Source: Rhabditoides inermis
Taxonomy: Eukaryota > Nematoda > Chromadorea > Rhabditida > Rhabditidae
Reading direction: 5' to 3'
NCBI GenBank assembly: GCA_963966185.1
Contig: CAWZYM010000070.1
Span: forward strand, 112,501-176,500
DNA: 64,000 nt
The position numbers were made by a program, and so were the translations under genes. How positions within the stretch are numbered: the stretch's first letter is position 1; each line of letters opens with the position of its first letter. Positions 12,186 to 24,139 of this stretch are shown here, piece after piece. Below the pieces are notes generated by a model. That model saw only the letters and a list, made by a program, of their open reading frames with translations. It had not been told where the DNA came from and did no database searches.

Positions 12186-14005
12186 ATGAACCCCGCGGGG
12201 ACATTCCGCGAGTCTAGTGCGTCGACGGACGACCTGCCCCCCAGACTCGCCGCCTCCTGCCCACCTGAGACATTCACCAGCAGCGAGGACAGCTTGCACC
12301 AGGTGAATATGCTTTCGTTACCTGTAATGTTACTTACCTAGTATTCGAATCTTTTAGTTGCCCCATCCTGCCCGTACCCTCTGACCGCCCATGAGTCGTC
12401 ACCCTCTCAGTTCTCCCAAATGAGCAGCTCCCGCATCGGTGAGTATTTTTGTTCATTGCAAGACACTTACTGCAGCATTATGCATAAACATGTTCTGCTA
12501 TTCAGAGTGTGTTCTGGAGGGGGAAGTGGAAGGAGTGAACGGGCGGGAAGGCACATTGGAGGGAGACATGGCAGACTTCCACATAGAGAGACCCGAGAGG
12601 GCGGGAGAGGTGCGTGTGTTGTCGTTGAGTCGATGTCGTTCCTGTATATGTTGATCTACACATGAATGTTGCAGACCAACTCTGACTCGGGCGAGTCTGA
12701 GCGACGACACAGCGCCGACGTCGACACATTGGTCGACGAGGAGGAGCAGAACACGGCGCACAATGGTCAGTGGTTGTTTGTTTGTTGTTATTGTTGTGTA
12801 ACCGGGTTTACAGGAACGAACGGGATAACGATTGTGGAAGAGGAGTACGTTACGGACAAGTTCGGTTTCATTCGCACTGATCTCGGCGTCGACAGCGAGG
12901 CGTGAGTTCGATTGTCTGTTTGTTTCTTCTCTTGTTTGTTTGTTTGTTTGTTGTTTACCTTATTTATGTTGCAGTCGCATCGACGTGAAGACGCTGCGTC
13001 GACGGGAGCAGAAGTGGCTGCAGATGATGGACAACTGGCGACACTTCATGGACGAAAAGTGGGTTATTGATTGATCAATGTGTTATTGATTGTTTGAAAT
13101 GACGCTTGGTTGAGGTACGACAAGGTGCGTGACCGCTGTCGCAAGGGTATTCCGCCCTCTCTACGCGGCAAGGCCTGGAAGTTCCTCTGTGGCGCCCAGT
13201 ATCAAGCAGAGGTCTCACAAAACAAATACGTATTCGACGTGAGTTCTCTTTTCAGTTTCGCGTTTGTTTCCAACGACGTCGTCCTTCGGACTGACTTCTG
13301 AATTATGCGTTTTCAGTTTTGTGTCAAGCAGCCTGGCGACCCCAAGTGGCTCGATGACATTGAGAAGGTTGGTGTTTTGGAATGGGAAACAACTCTTTGA
13401 AACTACCGCACTCCGAGTTACGCTTACCGTAACCTATTGTATCTCTTCGTTGTAGGACCTGAACCGTCAGTTCCCTGACCATGAGATGTTCGCGCGCACC
13501 GGCAAGTACGGCAATGGAGGGTGAGTCATCCGAATACTTTTATATCGCTGCGGTTTACGGTAGTCTACGTATTGTTTGATTGTTTCATGATGTTGATTTG
13601 ACCCGTTGGTTTCAGGAAGGAAGACCTGTTCCTTCTTCTGAAGGCGTGGACGGTCCTTCACCCGGAGGAGGGCTACTGCCAGGGACAGGCTCCCATCGCC
13701 AGTGTACTCCTCATGCACATGCCACTCAGGTCACACACACTCTTCATTTTCAGACAGTCGCATTGATTTATTCTTTATAAATGATTGTGATGATCATTGT
13801 AATGTTTCAGGGACGCGTTCTACTGTTTTGTGCAGATCTGCCACAAATACCTTCCGGGATACTATAGCGCCGGATTGGTGGGTGGTTATTTATTACATAT
13901 TTCGATTGATTGTCTTTTCAGGAAGCAGTCCAAGTGGACGGCGACATTCTCGTGCAGTTGCTCAAGGAGAAGAGCAAGATCAGCTACAGGCATCTGGTGC
14001 GTCCC

Positions 14006-14060
<55 letters not shown>

Positions 14061-14734
14061 GCCATGGAGGGAGATACACAACCGATGTTTTAGAAGAAGA
14101 ACCCTGCGTGGCCTGTGCTGATATGATCGAGTGGTTCATGTGCTGTTTCTGCCGCACCCTCCCTTGGGCCACAGTCGTCCGAGTATGGGACATGTTTTTT
14201 TCTGCGAAGGTTCGTTCTTTGTTGTTGTTGATGTTTGTTGATATTGTCTTTCCAGGCGTGAAGATTTTGTTCAAAGTGGCGATCGTGTTGTTCCGATTTG
14301 GACTGGGAACGAGTGAGCAGTGCAAGGTGAGAGAGAGGGGGGGGAGGAGAATCAGCTTCTCGTTGCAGCAATACCCCGACCTGCACGCGATTGTGACGCG
14401 CCTCAAGAACCTTCCTCCGCAGATCATGTCCGAAGAGTTCCTCGTTCAGAAGGTATTTATCTATCGATTGATTATGTTATTTCCTGTTATATCGTTTGAT
14501 GTCGACCTTTCACTATTGTGGTTTATCGATTGATTTCTCTTTGAGGTGATCGAATTGGATTTGAACGACGGAGAGATGGAGCGCATGCACCACAGGGCAC
14601 TCAAATGCCGTCAGAGATCAAGCCCAAGTGATCAGCTGCTCAGGCCTATTCCTCCCCACTCTTCTGTCCCGTGCAACACGTCACTCTCTTTTTATCAGGT
14701 GCTCGTTTCAGTTTCTTTGTCCGCGCCATCCTAA
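12186..14734 (+). CDS. TBC1D10-type Rab GTPase-activating protein, apparently frameshifted
   Basis: TBC-domain GAP for a Rab GTPase. The ATG directly follows a TTGTAG acceptor. An acidic, Ser-rich N-terminus leads into DKFGFIR (12859) as in TBC1D10 proteins, then the TBC domain: [13 protein letters not shown] (about 13139), FPDHEMF (about 13470), the arginine-finger region, [11 protein letters not shown] with the glutamine finger (about 13660), [12 protein letters not shown] (about 13845), [25 protein letters not shown] split as two pieces (14127-14200), [12 protein letters not shown] (14255 onward) and EEFLVQK (14439). Two single missing bases break the frame: near 14118-14125 (before MIEWFMC) and in a T7 run at 14195-14201 (before CEGVKI-like residues). 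Flanking frames are well conserved, so assembly error or recent damage is likely rather than old decay. Last exon ends with a Ser-rich tail and TAA. Confidence 0.85.
13999..14057 (+). repeat. (CT)n microsatellite in TBC gene intron
   Basis: CT dinucleotide run with few interruptions, starting just downstream of a gtgcgt donor. Confidence 0.85.
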
Positions 14735-14969
14735 CCCCTAATAATACTTGATGAATCTGCTCCTATGTCTAGTTGTCGCTTGTGCTTTCATAGATTTCTG
14801 ATGTTTACTAATAATAGTCGTTGTTGTGCCTTGCCAAAGTAAAGAATAGGTGAGCAAAGCCAGTCAAACCGGCCTCCTAGGCATTATGATAATTTGTTTA
14901 TTCTGTACAAATGTGATGCTATACGAGAGATAAACCGTTTATTGGTCAGTGTGCGTATAGTCAGTGTAG

Positions 14970-15932
14970 TCATGCCTGAGTGGAGACAGTGGCAGGGGCG
15001 GGTTGGATGGGAGGGAAGAGGAGGTCCAGGAGGGGGCCGAACCACCAGCAACGCTCCTGCTCGGGCAGAGAGACGGCGGGGGCGGAGGAGGGACGACGAG
15101 GGCGCTCCTCCACAGCCAGGGAGGGAACGGCCACCGCCCGCGGACGAGACACTGCCACGTCCCGCGCGTCCAGCTGCGCCGCCGTCACACAGTCTGAAAG
15201 AGCAATGCGAATTATGGTACTTACGGCATTTGGCTCGATACTGTACCCTACCGTATGCCCAACCCACCGTCGACAATGTTGATGCAGGTGCGAGTGTCGG
15301 CTGCGTCGATTCCACGCACGGGCACACACACTCCCTCGACCATCGAAGCCGCGCCCGGCAGATCGATAATCAGCTGCAAACAATCGATAAACAGCCCACG
15401 TCCGATCGATACTCACGTCATGGGCAGAGTACTGGCGCGAGTCGACGCGCACCGATACGAGAGTCACCAGCTGGTCCGAGCGCTCGCCGCCTGCAATCGA
15501 TAGTCAATCGATATCAATCGATATCGGGTGGCTCACCGTCCTGCTTGCACCAACGCGCGAGGTCGGCGCGGTTAGCCTCCACAACGGCACGCGCATAGAT
15601 GGTCAGGAGAGCTGAACCGATCTCTCCCTCTCCCTCTCTATCTCTCACTCTCCCTCTCTATCTCTCACTCTCCCTCTCCCTCCCTCTCCCTCTCCCTCCC
15701 TCTCCCTCCCTCCCCACCTGCTTTGCCCTACTGGCTGTGATCTTCACATCGACTGCCGCGTACTTGCCCGCTCCGATGATCATCCTCGTAGACTGCAGCT
15801 GAGCAGCGCTCGAGTCGGACGGACGGATCTGCAGGGGATCAGCTGGTGAGAGAGATGACGTCATCGTGCCACCTTGATGGCGATGTGGTTGCGGGTGGGG
15901 TTGCGGAGGCAGAGACGGCGCGTGTGCTGCAT
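14970..15932 (-). CDS. MSP-domain protein
   Basis: Putative small protein with a major-sperm-protein fold. Probable start ATG at 15932, seven bases after a TTCCAG acceptor, giving MQHTRRLCLRNPTRNHIAIK. The next exons encode IRPSDSSAAQLQSTRMIIG, KYAAVDVKITASRAKQ, then LLTIYARAVVEANRADLARW and GERSDQLVTLVSVRVD. The pattern (hydrophobic strand, L-R-N-P-T, I-A-I-K, later a G-x-x-x-x-V-x-V strand) matches MSP/VAP-type domains. The first beta strand appears to be missing or in an unseen exon. A following region of about 110 residues has a second beta-rich block (LIIDLPGAASMVEGVCVPV) and a Pro/Arg-rich C-terminus ending VSTQA. Function unknown; nematode MSP-domain proteins range from sperm cytoskeleton to ER adaptors. 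The call rests on pattern, so moderate confidence. Confidence 0.6.
15621..15715. repeat. CT/CCCT-rich low-complexity tract
   Basis: Imperfect CTCCCT tract inside an intron of the MSP-domain gene. Confidence 0.8.
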
Positions 15933-16219
15933 TCCGTGGCTGGAAGGATGAGAGAAGTGGACATGGTCAGTGGGTGGGTGGGTGAGTGGGGGTGGTAGAG
16001 AAATGGTCGACTCCCCGGCAGCCGAGCGCCTTTTACACGGACGGGTAGACTCGTCCTTACACGCCAATCAATATTCGAATGAATAATAAGGATTCAGAAC
16101 GTTGCAAATGACCTTTTGAAACTTGTTTATCGACAACAATCAGCTCAACAACAAAACAACAAAGTTCAACACGTGAGGTCAACAAAGAGATCAGGTGTGA
16201 ATGAGTGACAGGTATGGAA

Positions 16220-16711
16220 TCACTCTTCCTTCTTGATCTCGGTGCGGATGCGGCGCGACCTCCTCGGCTCCTGCTCCACATCTTTCTCCACCTTCTTCTC
16301 CTCCTCCTTGTCCATTTGCTCCTCTTCCAGCGGCTCCTTCTTGACAGTCTGCTCCACAATCTCCTCTCCAGCAGCTCCTGCTTCACCATATTCTGCTCCG
16401 TCTCCTCCTCCTTCTCCTCCAAAGGCTCTTCCTTGATCTCCACTTTCACCTCCACCTTCACTTCAGTCTTCACAGTCACATTCTTGGCGGGCTTGACTGA
16501 AAAAAAAACCGTTTCTTCTGCACTCCTAACTCAGTTTCGTAGTGTCTACTACTCCACTCACCCTTGCTTCCCTCGGGGCAGAGCTCCCTGCAGAGACAGT
16601 CGAGGCAGCGAGGCCGGACGGGGAGACAACGCTGCTGGCCGAAGCCCACGAGCAGGGGATTGATGCCCCGCCACTCGTCCCTGAAAGGACACGCTCTCTC
16701 TCTCTCTCTCT

Positions 16712-16758
<47 letters not shown>

Positions 16759-16804
16759 CCTCTCTCCCTCTCTCCCTCTCTCTCCCTCCCTCTCTCCCTC
16801 TCTC

Positions 16805-16857
<53 letters not shown>

Positions 16858-17961
16858 GTACCTCGGCAGCATCTCCTGCAATCGCTCTCTCGTCTTCTCG
16901 GAGTCGACGTCTTCATCCAGCCCAGTCTGAAAACAGAATCTTGTATGTGTACTCCAGTTCCCTTACACCCTGTTATTCAGATTCAATACAACACAACGTG
17001 ATAATCGGGATGACAACCATTTTCATCTCACCGATTCGCAATTCTGTGCACATGAGTATCCACCGCGATCCCGTCCAGACGGTCCCACGCGATTTGCAAC
17101 ACCTATAACTCCATCTATAACCATAAAAGGATGAGAGAGGGGGAGAGGGGGAGAGGGGGGAGACTGCTGACCAGGTTGCCCATCTTGGGTCCGACCCCGG
17201 GCAGCGCAGTGAGCTGTTCGAGTGTGGCGGGCACATCTCCGTTGTGTTGCTCGGAGAGAATTCGAGTAGCAGAGTGAATGTACACAGCCTTCTTCTAAAC
17301 ACAAACATGTGCATCGTTTGTAACCCACAACATGACCGACTCTGAGAAGGCGACATGAAAGAAATTACACATCGTATGCTCTGCCAAAAAAAAGACCTTG
17401 TAGAAGCCGACCGGGTAGATGAGCTTCTCCAATTCTGCCTGAGGCGTCGCCAGGATGTTCGAGACGGAACAGCCGTGCTCCTTCAGACGCTGAAACCAAA
17501 CATATCAATCCCTCTCCCCTTCTCTCTCTCTCTTCTCGTAAATGTTTCAACGGGTAAAAAGAAAGCCAACCATCATAGCTCCAGCAGTGATTTCGTCCTT
17601 AGTCTGGCTGGAGAGCATCAGAGCGAGAAGCACCTGGTAGCGCTGCACCTGCAAGCATACCCCCTCCTCTCTCTTCCCTCTCTCTCCCCCTCTCTCTCTC
17701 TTCTCCTCTTTCCCTCCCTCCCACCTCCGGAGCAGCCGTCTCATCCGCCAGCATGTGACATCCCATTGTATCCACCGGGGCATCCTCTGTCTGTCGCATC
17801 TCACGGATGCGCTCCAGCTACAAATCAATCAATAATCTACCATAGCCAGGTGAGATAGTACACTTGTGAGAGGGGACAAGTACCTGTAGTCTCCATATGT
17901 CCTCTACATCCATGGCCTTCTTCGCGGCACCGACCCCGACTGTATTCACCACGCGCTTCAT
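16220..17961 (-). CDS. nth-1: Endonuclease III-like DNA glycosylase/AP lyase (NTH)
   Basis: Bifunctional base-excision-repair enzyme for oxidised pyrimidines, in nucleus and mitochondria. The start ATG at 17961 is two bases after TTGCAG. Blocks in order: [20 protein letters not shown] (17650 down to about 17590), [20 protein letters not shown] with the helix before the K of the KKK/KAVYI region, the helix-hairpin-helix [14 protein letters not shown] (about 17200), and VDTHVHRI (about 17060), where K and D of the HhH-GPD motif are expected. The 4Fe-4S loop is [17 protein letters not shown] (about 16620), spacing C-x6-C-x2-C-x5-C, complete. The last exon is an acidic tail with two similar blocks, [12 protein letters not shown] and [18 protein letters not shown], in different frames; one missing base near 16361-16370 would join them and end at the TGA at 16220. 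The tail is longer than in typical NTH enzymes. Confidence 0.88.
16690..16856. repeat. Compound (CT)n / CCCT microsatellite in nth-1 intron
   Basis: About 165 bases of CT with CCCT interruptions. It fills the intron between the VDTHV exon group and the iron-sulfur exon. Confidence 0.9.
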
Positions 17962-18131
17962 ACCTGCAACACAGATATTCCACTCTACAACTAATTCCAT
18001 CTTCTCAATCATGTCTGGATTGAATCCAGTCAGAACCCTCCCTCTCCCTCTCGTTCATTCACTCCCTCCGCGGATCCCGCGCGGTCGCCCCCCTCCCTCT
18101 CACTCATACCTCCCTTCCCCATTCTTCGCAG

Positions 18132-19292
18132 CTGCGTCAGCGGAACACTGCCCAAGTCAGTCCACCAGCCATATCCCCTTATCCCCCCTCTCTCTCCAGG
18201 TACTTCGACGCGTCTCGGTACGTGCGGAGTCGGTTCTCCGGGACGGACGAAGTGGTGCTGTCCATCTGCCACGAGAGCCACTTCCGACACCTGGCTGCGC
18301 TCAGGGAGTGCGTCCTCTCCCTCTCCCCTCACCCCACCCTCCTTCTCTCAGCTGGACTCTCCACCTTCGAGTGCTCGTCTCCCTCCCCGCCCCCTCTCAC
18401 TCCCCCGCCCAATGGGTACGCATCGTACTCCACGCCGCCGCCAACCATGTCAACGGTACTGTACATACCGTAATCTTCCACAACTACTGTACAGGCCTGC
18501 TACTGCACGCTGAATCGCCGCGCCACATCTACTCTACCACACAGCTGATGCGGAGGGTGGAGTACAAGTACGCACTGGGGAAGAGTGAGTGGAAGGGAGT
18601 GGAAGGGAGTGGAAGGGAGTGGAAGGGAGTGGAAGGGAGTGGAGAGGGAGTGGAGAGGGAGAGACGTGTTGCAGACTCTCTGTACCTGGTGGCAGTAGTG
18701 GACGACCTGCGTGTGCTGTAGGGTCTGAAGGCCCAGTTGGCTCTCAGAGCAGTCCTACAACCAAAGTCCATACTCAAGGTGCGCACACAACTCACTCGCT
18801 AGCTTATTACAACACGCTTGCTCAAAACGCTATCAGGCGTATCCACCCTCACACTTGCGTAACTTCCCTAGCCACAATCATATTGCATGAATGCACCATC
18901 GGAATCGTTCTGCTTGAGATCTCTTGTTGCTCGTCTCTGTCTCCGTTCGTGTGCCGGGCACGGCAGCTGGGCTGTCTCCCAATCATCTCCCATCGCCACA
19001 CCAACCACACGCTGCCCATCGAACACGAGGCCATATACAAGTACGACTTCTGCTTCCTTACTTCTTCCTACTCATATTGACAACAACCAGCGTGAACCCT
19101 TCTAGACTGCTGTCCGACTGGCATCGTCTGGCGGCAGTGGGATTCACTGGAGCCCTCCTGCCCACTGCTCATCTCATCTTCTCTGTGGCAGTACCACTGA
19201 CTCCTGTACCCATCACTGCTTCACTCATCCGAGATATTGAGGGCAAGCCGGCAACTTGTCTCCAAACACTCACTCACTCTATCACAACATAG
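18132..19292 (+). CDS. Unrecognised gene, possible glycosyltransferase-like, with an in-frame stop
   Basis: Coding signal but no secure family. After an acceptor at 18131 the reading YFDASRYVRSRFSGTDEVV, then LSICHESHFRHLAALR, is spliced to WTLHLRVLVSLPAPS and WVRIVLHAAANHVN (18356-18450), then to GLLLHAESPRHIYSTTQLM and VEYKYALGK, then NSLYLVAVVDDLRVL (18675-18718). The order (H-F-x-x-L-x-x-L followed by W, later a Y-x-L-V-x-V-V-D-D strand) recalls LARGE/B4GAT1 glycosyltransferases, but that is a guess. The frame then meets TAG at 18719-18721 and stays open after it (GLKAQLALRAVLQPKSILK) up to a gtgcgc donor. Later exons give LPIEHEAIYN, then VNPSRLLSDWHRLAAVGF and a hydrophobic C-terminus ending at 19292. 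It may be a damaged gene or my exon choice may be wrong. Confidence 0.35.
18591..18655 (+). repeat. Short tandem repeat, GGAAGGGAGT unit
   Basis: A ten-base unit (GGAAGGGAGT) is repeated about five times in a row, followed by GGAGAGGGAGT variants, inside an intron of the preceding gene model. Confidence 0.85.
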
Positions 19293-19618
19293 TACAAATA
19301 TCTTTATTAGAGCCTTATCTAATAGGATCACGCAATATAAAACGACGAATACAACATAAATATAACGAGTCTCACAAGAAAGAACTCACAAGAAAAGGAA
19401 TAACAAAACAACTATCCGGATACGAGTAAGTATGGATATGTACAAGAGTACAAATCAACGGGCGCCATCCAAAATGCACACACAAGAGAAGAGCTTCTAT
19501 CTAGCCTACTACACATATATGCAAATGCACATACACATCCGAGGTAGTGATGAGGCAGGCATGCGACCAATCAGCGAGCAGCCCATCTACTCTCCCAGCC
19601 AATCAACGAGTGAGCACA
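19293..19618. other. Convergent spacer
   Basis: About 325 AT-rich bases between the unrecognised + gene and the 3' end of smg-6. Nothing beyond likely 3' UTR; TATTTATTAG near 19301-19316 could be part of a 3' UTR. Confidence 0.45.
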
Positions 19619-19731
19619 TCACCGAAGCCCCGCCCACGACATGAATCCGGGCACAGTGCGCGCAGGAATTTGCCTCAAACAACACTCATTATCATATCCG
19701 TATTAAAGATTGCAACACCTATTCACACATC

Positions 19732-19799
<68 letters not shown>

Positions 19800-21114
19800 A
19801 GAGAGAGATTAGAGAACGATACCTGCTAGTTGCCTTGATGTTCATTCCCCTGTCCTCAGTGAGCAACACCAGCGTCCGCTGCACCACCTGAAATACCTCG
19901 GGGGTGCAATCACAGGTGTAGTCATTCCGAAATCTGCGTACCTTCTCCTCTGCTTGTAGACTGGGCAGATTGGGCAGCTCGGGTAGCGGGAGGGAATCCG
20001 CGGCAGCCACACACGAACACACAATCACGTCGTCGTTCACCTGAATCCAGTCTGACCTCCACTAAACAATTCAAGTTCACACCTTGCTCATTCCATCTAC
20101 TTGGTTTGAAATGTGCATTGCATCACCCCGATCAATAAACACAACTAATAATAATATTATCTGTTAAAAAGTACTTGCGTAAAGATAGTAAATTTGTCTT
20201 GACTCAATTCAACAAAAGCGCATGCATAAAACGTTTACAAATACTAACACAAACCTGCACCTCTTTCTCCCCCCCCCCTCTCTCTATCTCTCTCTCGTTC
20301 TCTCTCTCTAATATTGACGTTATTCATTTGTATATTGTATTGTTATATTTCATCTGTTAATGTCCACTGTCCGTTATGCGCAGGTTTGTGTTAGTATTTG
20401 TAAACGTTTTATGCATGCGTTTTTGTTGAATTGAGTCAAGACAAATTAATTCCCAAGCTCTGTCGTTCATTAGTATCCACAGAACTATGACGTGACACAT
20501 TTTATGATGTGACGCACAATGTTGCGTGTATATGCAACTATGTTTTCTTGGTATTGTATAGAAACGATTTTAAACGACACTTTTCTCTGCATTTCGGTCG
20601 CCGTGGCGTAAGTGCATGTCTGCGCTCTCTGCCAACAGTGACCTGGCCTACGGAACCGTGCGAATCTAACTAACATGAATGGGATGAGTTCACATTGCTG
20701 CTAACATGACCTTTGGATATCGCTTCTTGAAAATTCTGGCGCGAGCTCTATCCTAAGCCAAAAGAGAGGGCGCTGTGCGCCCTCTCTAATTATACACACC
20801 TGTCCCTTTTCATACGCAATGTTCTCAGTGACGACACTGATTGGAAGTCTCTTTCCAGCCACAGTCAGAGTGTTCATGCGGGGGTGCTTCTCCGCGCATC
20901 TGAAAGGAATATTCTCTCTCTCTCTCTCTCTCCCTCCCTCCCCCTCTCTCCCTCCCTCCCTCCCTCACCTCTCCTTGATCCACCCCATCGCCCTCTTCGC
21001 CTGCTCCCACACATACAACAGGTGCGAGTCTCCGTTCGCATCTGACGGGTGGTTCTGGCTGAGACCAGTCAACTCGTCCAGTACTGAAACAGCACACACT
21101 CAACCCTACTACTT

Positions 21115-21158
<44 letters not shown>

Positions 21159-23104
21159 AGGGAGGGAGGGAGGGAGGGAGAGAGGGGGGGGGGGGAGAGA
21201 GGGGAGAGCCCGTACCGACAGTGGGCAGTATGAGCTGGAATCGCCCCGAGTGGAGCAGCTTCTCGAGCATATCTAGGTGGTCGACGAATGCATTCGTGTC
21301 AGCCACCACGTGAGACGGACGGACGACCAGGATGCCGCGGCGACGACGCCTAGACACATTCCGTCAACAACAACAACAACAACAACAACAACACCGCACC
21401 TCTCCCTGTTGTGCAGCTCGCTCTTCAAGTCTCGGGCGGTCGAGGGAGAAACGTCGTCGTCGTCAACGGTCACGCGAGACGCCTGAAGGTATGAATCAAG
21501 TATTTTTGAAATTCCATTGAGTATCAACATAGCTGCCACTCGAGATATAGCACATCTCTTTTCACACATGTCTTATGAAGTGCAGTATTATCATACTCAC
21601 CTCGACACTCTTGCTCGCGCTCGGCCGCTGCTCACTGTCCTTCACCTCACTGTAAACAAACAAGTAAACAAACACGAAAAGAAACAACAACATCCCCCAC
21701 CTCCTCTGGAATAGTCCCCTCTCCTGGTTGAATCGCACGCATCCCGCATCCGAACCATCCAGGAATTCTACACACGTCAAAACTGCGCGCAACCTTGCGT
21801 GCACTGCCTTCTAAATGTAGAAAAAATTATTTAAATCGGAAATGAAGTGAATCATACAAATTGAAATACTAAAATTGCTAATCTACAAGCCTAGTAAAAT
21901 TCGCAAAATATTGGTGCCTCATGCTGGAATCGAACCAGCGACCTTCTGTTTACTAGACAGACGCTCTGCCACTGAGCCAATGAGGCAGTGGTCGCTAAGT
22001 TGGAGAGCGGGAATGTGTGCGCACCTTATCGCTGTCCGCAGAGTCGACCTTGACGGTTCGGGGCGCAGCGGGAAAGAGCGAGAAGAAAGACGAAGTGAAC
22101 ACATGCTCAGGCAAGACGACCTCCTCTCCATAATCACACTTGGCCAGACTTCCAGACGCATCGAGAGCAGACAACCAATTGGCCACCATTGCCAGAGACT
22201 GCCACGTGTCAATCTCCAACAGGGAGCAAGGCAGAGGCTCCAACTAAACAACACCCGATAAACTATACTCCAAACAAACAACTGCACCGTGGGCATTGCT
22301 AAGTACACGTGTGACGCCTGGGGGCAAGTGAGCCAGTAGGTGAGGAGTGAGAGGGCAGGCAGTACGCGGGCTGCCCTGCTGTCCATTTGAGCCTGGAGAG
22401 AGGGAGAGGAGAGGAGGGGCCGGAGGAGCACACCCACGAGGGAGACTACCAGACGAACAGACAACTGCTGCTGCACACTGCACACTGACGAGTCGCCTGC
22501 AACAAGCCACATACAACACTGCCACTTCTCATATACAACAATCGTATGATGAGATAGTAGACGTGGCGACTGACCCTTTATGCCAGTCGTGTGTACCGCG
22601 TAGATGAACATACTCGCAATCTGAACCAGCTGGACCGCTGTCATCGGAGAGTCGGGCTGCTGAAACGCAAGTCTCTCTCCCCCTCTCTCCCTCCATCCAT
22701 CCTTCTCTTTCTCTCTCTCTCTCTCCCCCATCTCTCCACGCACCTCTAGCAGTGCAGCTAGCTGTGTGAGTGCTCGTTCGCTGACCGACGTGAACCTCTC
22801 CATTCCGATCTTGGAGACCAGCAGACCCACAGTGTGCACCACATACGACACCGTGCGGCGGTGCAGCTGAAAGACAAACAGTATCAGTTTGTCCGCAGAA
22901 ATCTTTGCAACAGCTTCCTTCCAGCGTTCCGAACAAAAAGTAAAAACACCGAAATTATACAGAACAACCGCGGAACAGAGATATTTAGACAATCTTTCGT
23001 TCTCTTTTCACCTTGGCTCCCTGTTGTTCCTTGAGACTGCGGTAGACGTCTCCCCGTCGGTCGCCCTCCTCCTCCACTCGACCGTCGTCGCCGAGCCACA
23101 ACTG

Positions 23105-23170
<66 letters not shown>

Positions 23171-23314
23171 CAGCGATCAATAAACACAAACGATTTTCGA
23201 TACCCACCTCACTAGCCCTGTCCAGACTGGCGATCGTCTCCCTCTCGGATTCTGCCACTCCGAGTTCCTTATCCAGCAGATCCTCGTACTTCTCCACCTG
23301 AACAGAAGGCATCC

Positions 23315-23346
<32 letters not shown>

Positions 23347-24104
23347 CTCTCTCTCTCCTCTCTCTCCTCTCTCTCTTCTCTCTCTCTATCTCTCTCTCAC
23401 TCTCTCACCTTTCTCCGCATCGCAGCCAGCCTCGTCAACAGTCTTTCTCTCGCAGCTTCGAATGGATGTCCGGCCGCCATCGCCCGCATGCAATAGTACA
23501 TCTCGTCCACAACGCGCTCCTGAAATCAATCAATATATCGATATAGTCAATAGCCACAACACCACACCCAGGGAATAGGAAGTTAGCACCACGCCGCCCA
23601 AGAACCAAGCCGATAGGTGAGCACAGGATAAGGACCCAAGCGAGTTAACAGGGTGCACACACGAAGCATCAGCGGGGCGGGGTCAGAGTGGGCGTGGCCG
23701 GCATGGGAGTGCAAGCAACCAATCAGCATCGAGCATCTGTCTCGTTCGCACACCTGTCGCTGATTGGATAGCGTGGCGAGCGGAGTGAGACGGGCGCGTC
23801 TACGGCTCCGGTACAACATCTACAACACAACCACACACTCTCCAGCAGGGAGTACAGTATCCGGTCGGCAAATATCGTAACCAAGAGAGTACAATACCAG
23901 GGATACAGTAACCGAGACGGGGCGACGACTATTCTATGGGGATGTAAAGAGGCGGCGGCGTGCGAGCCAGCACACGACTACTACATCTACCAGACCACCC
24001 ACCGAGTAGTAAGCCACAACCGCCAGCTGGTTATAGGCGTGGCCGAACGAAGGCCAGAGCTGGGAGGACTTGAGATAGCAACTGAAACCATCTCTAGTAA
24101 CTTT

Positions 24105-24139
<35 letters not shown>

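Noticed and set aside
16057..16479. Basic Arg/Trp/Ser-rich C-terminus for NTH (literal frame)
   Set aside because: Composition flips abruptly from acidic to basic where a related acidic block lies in another frame; a missing base explains it better.
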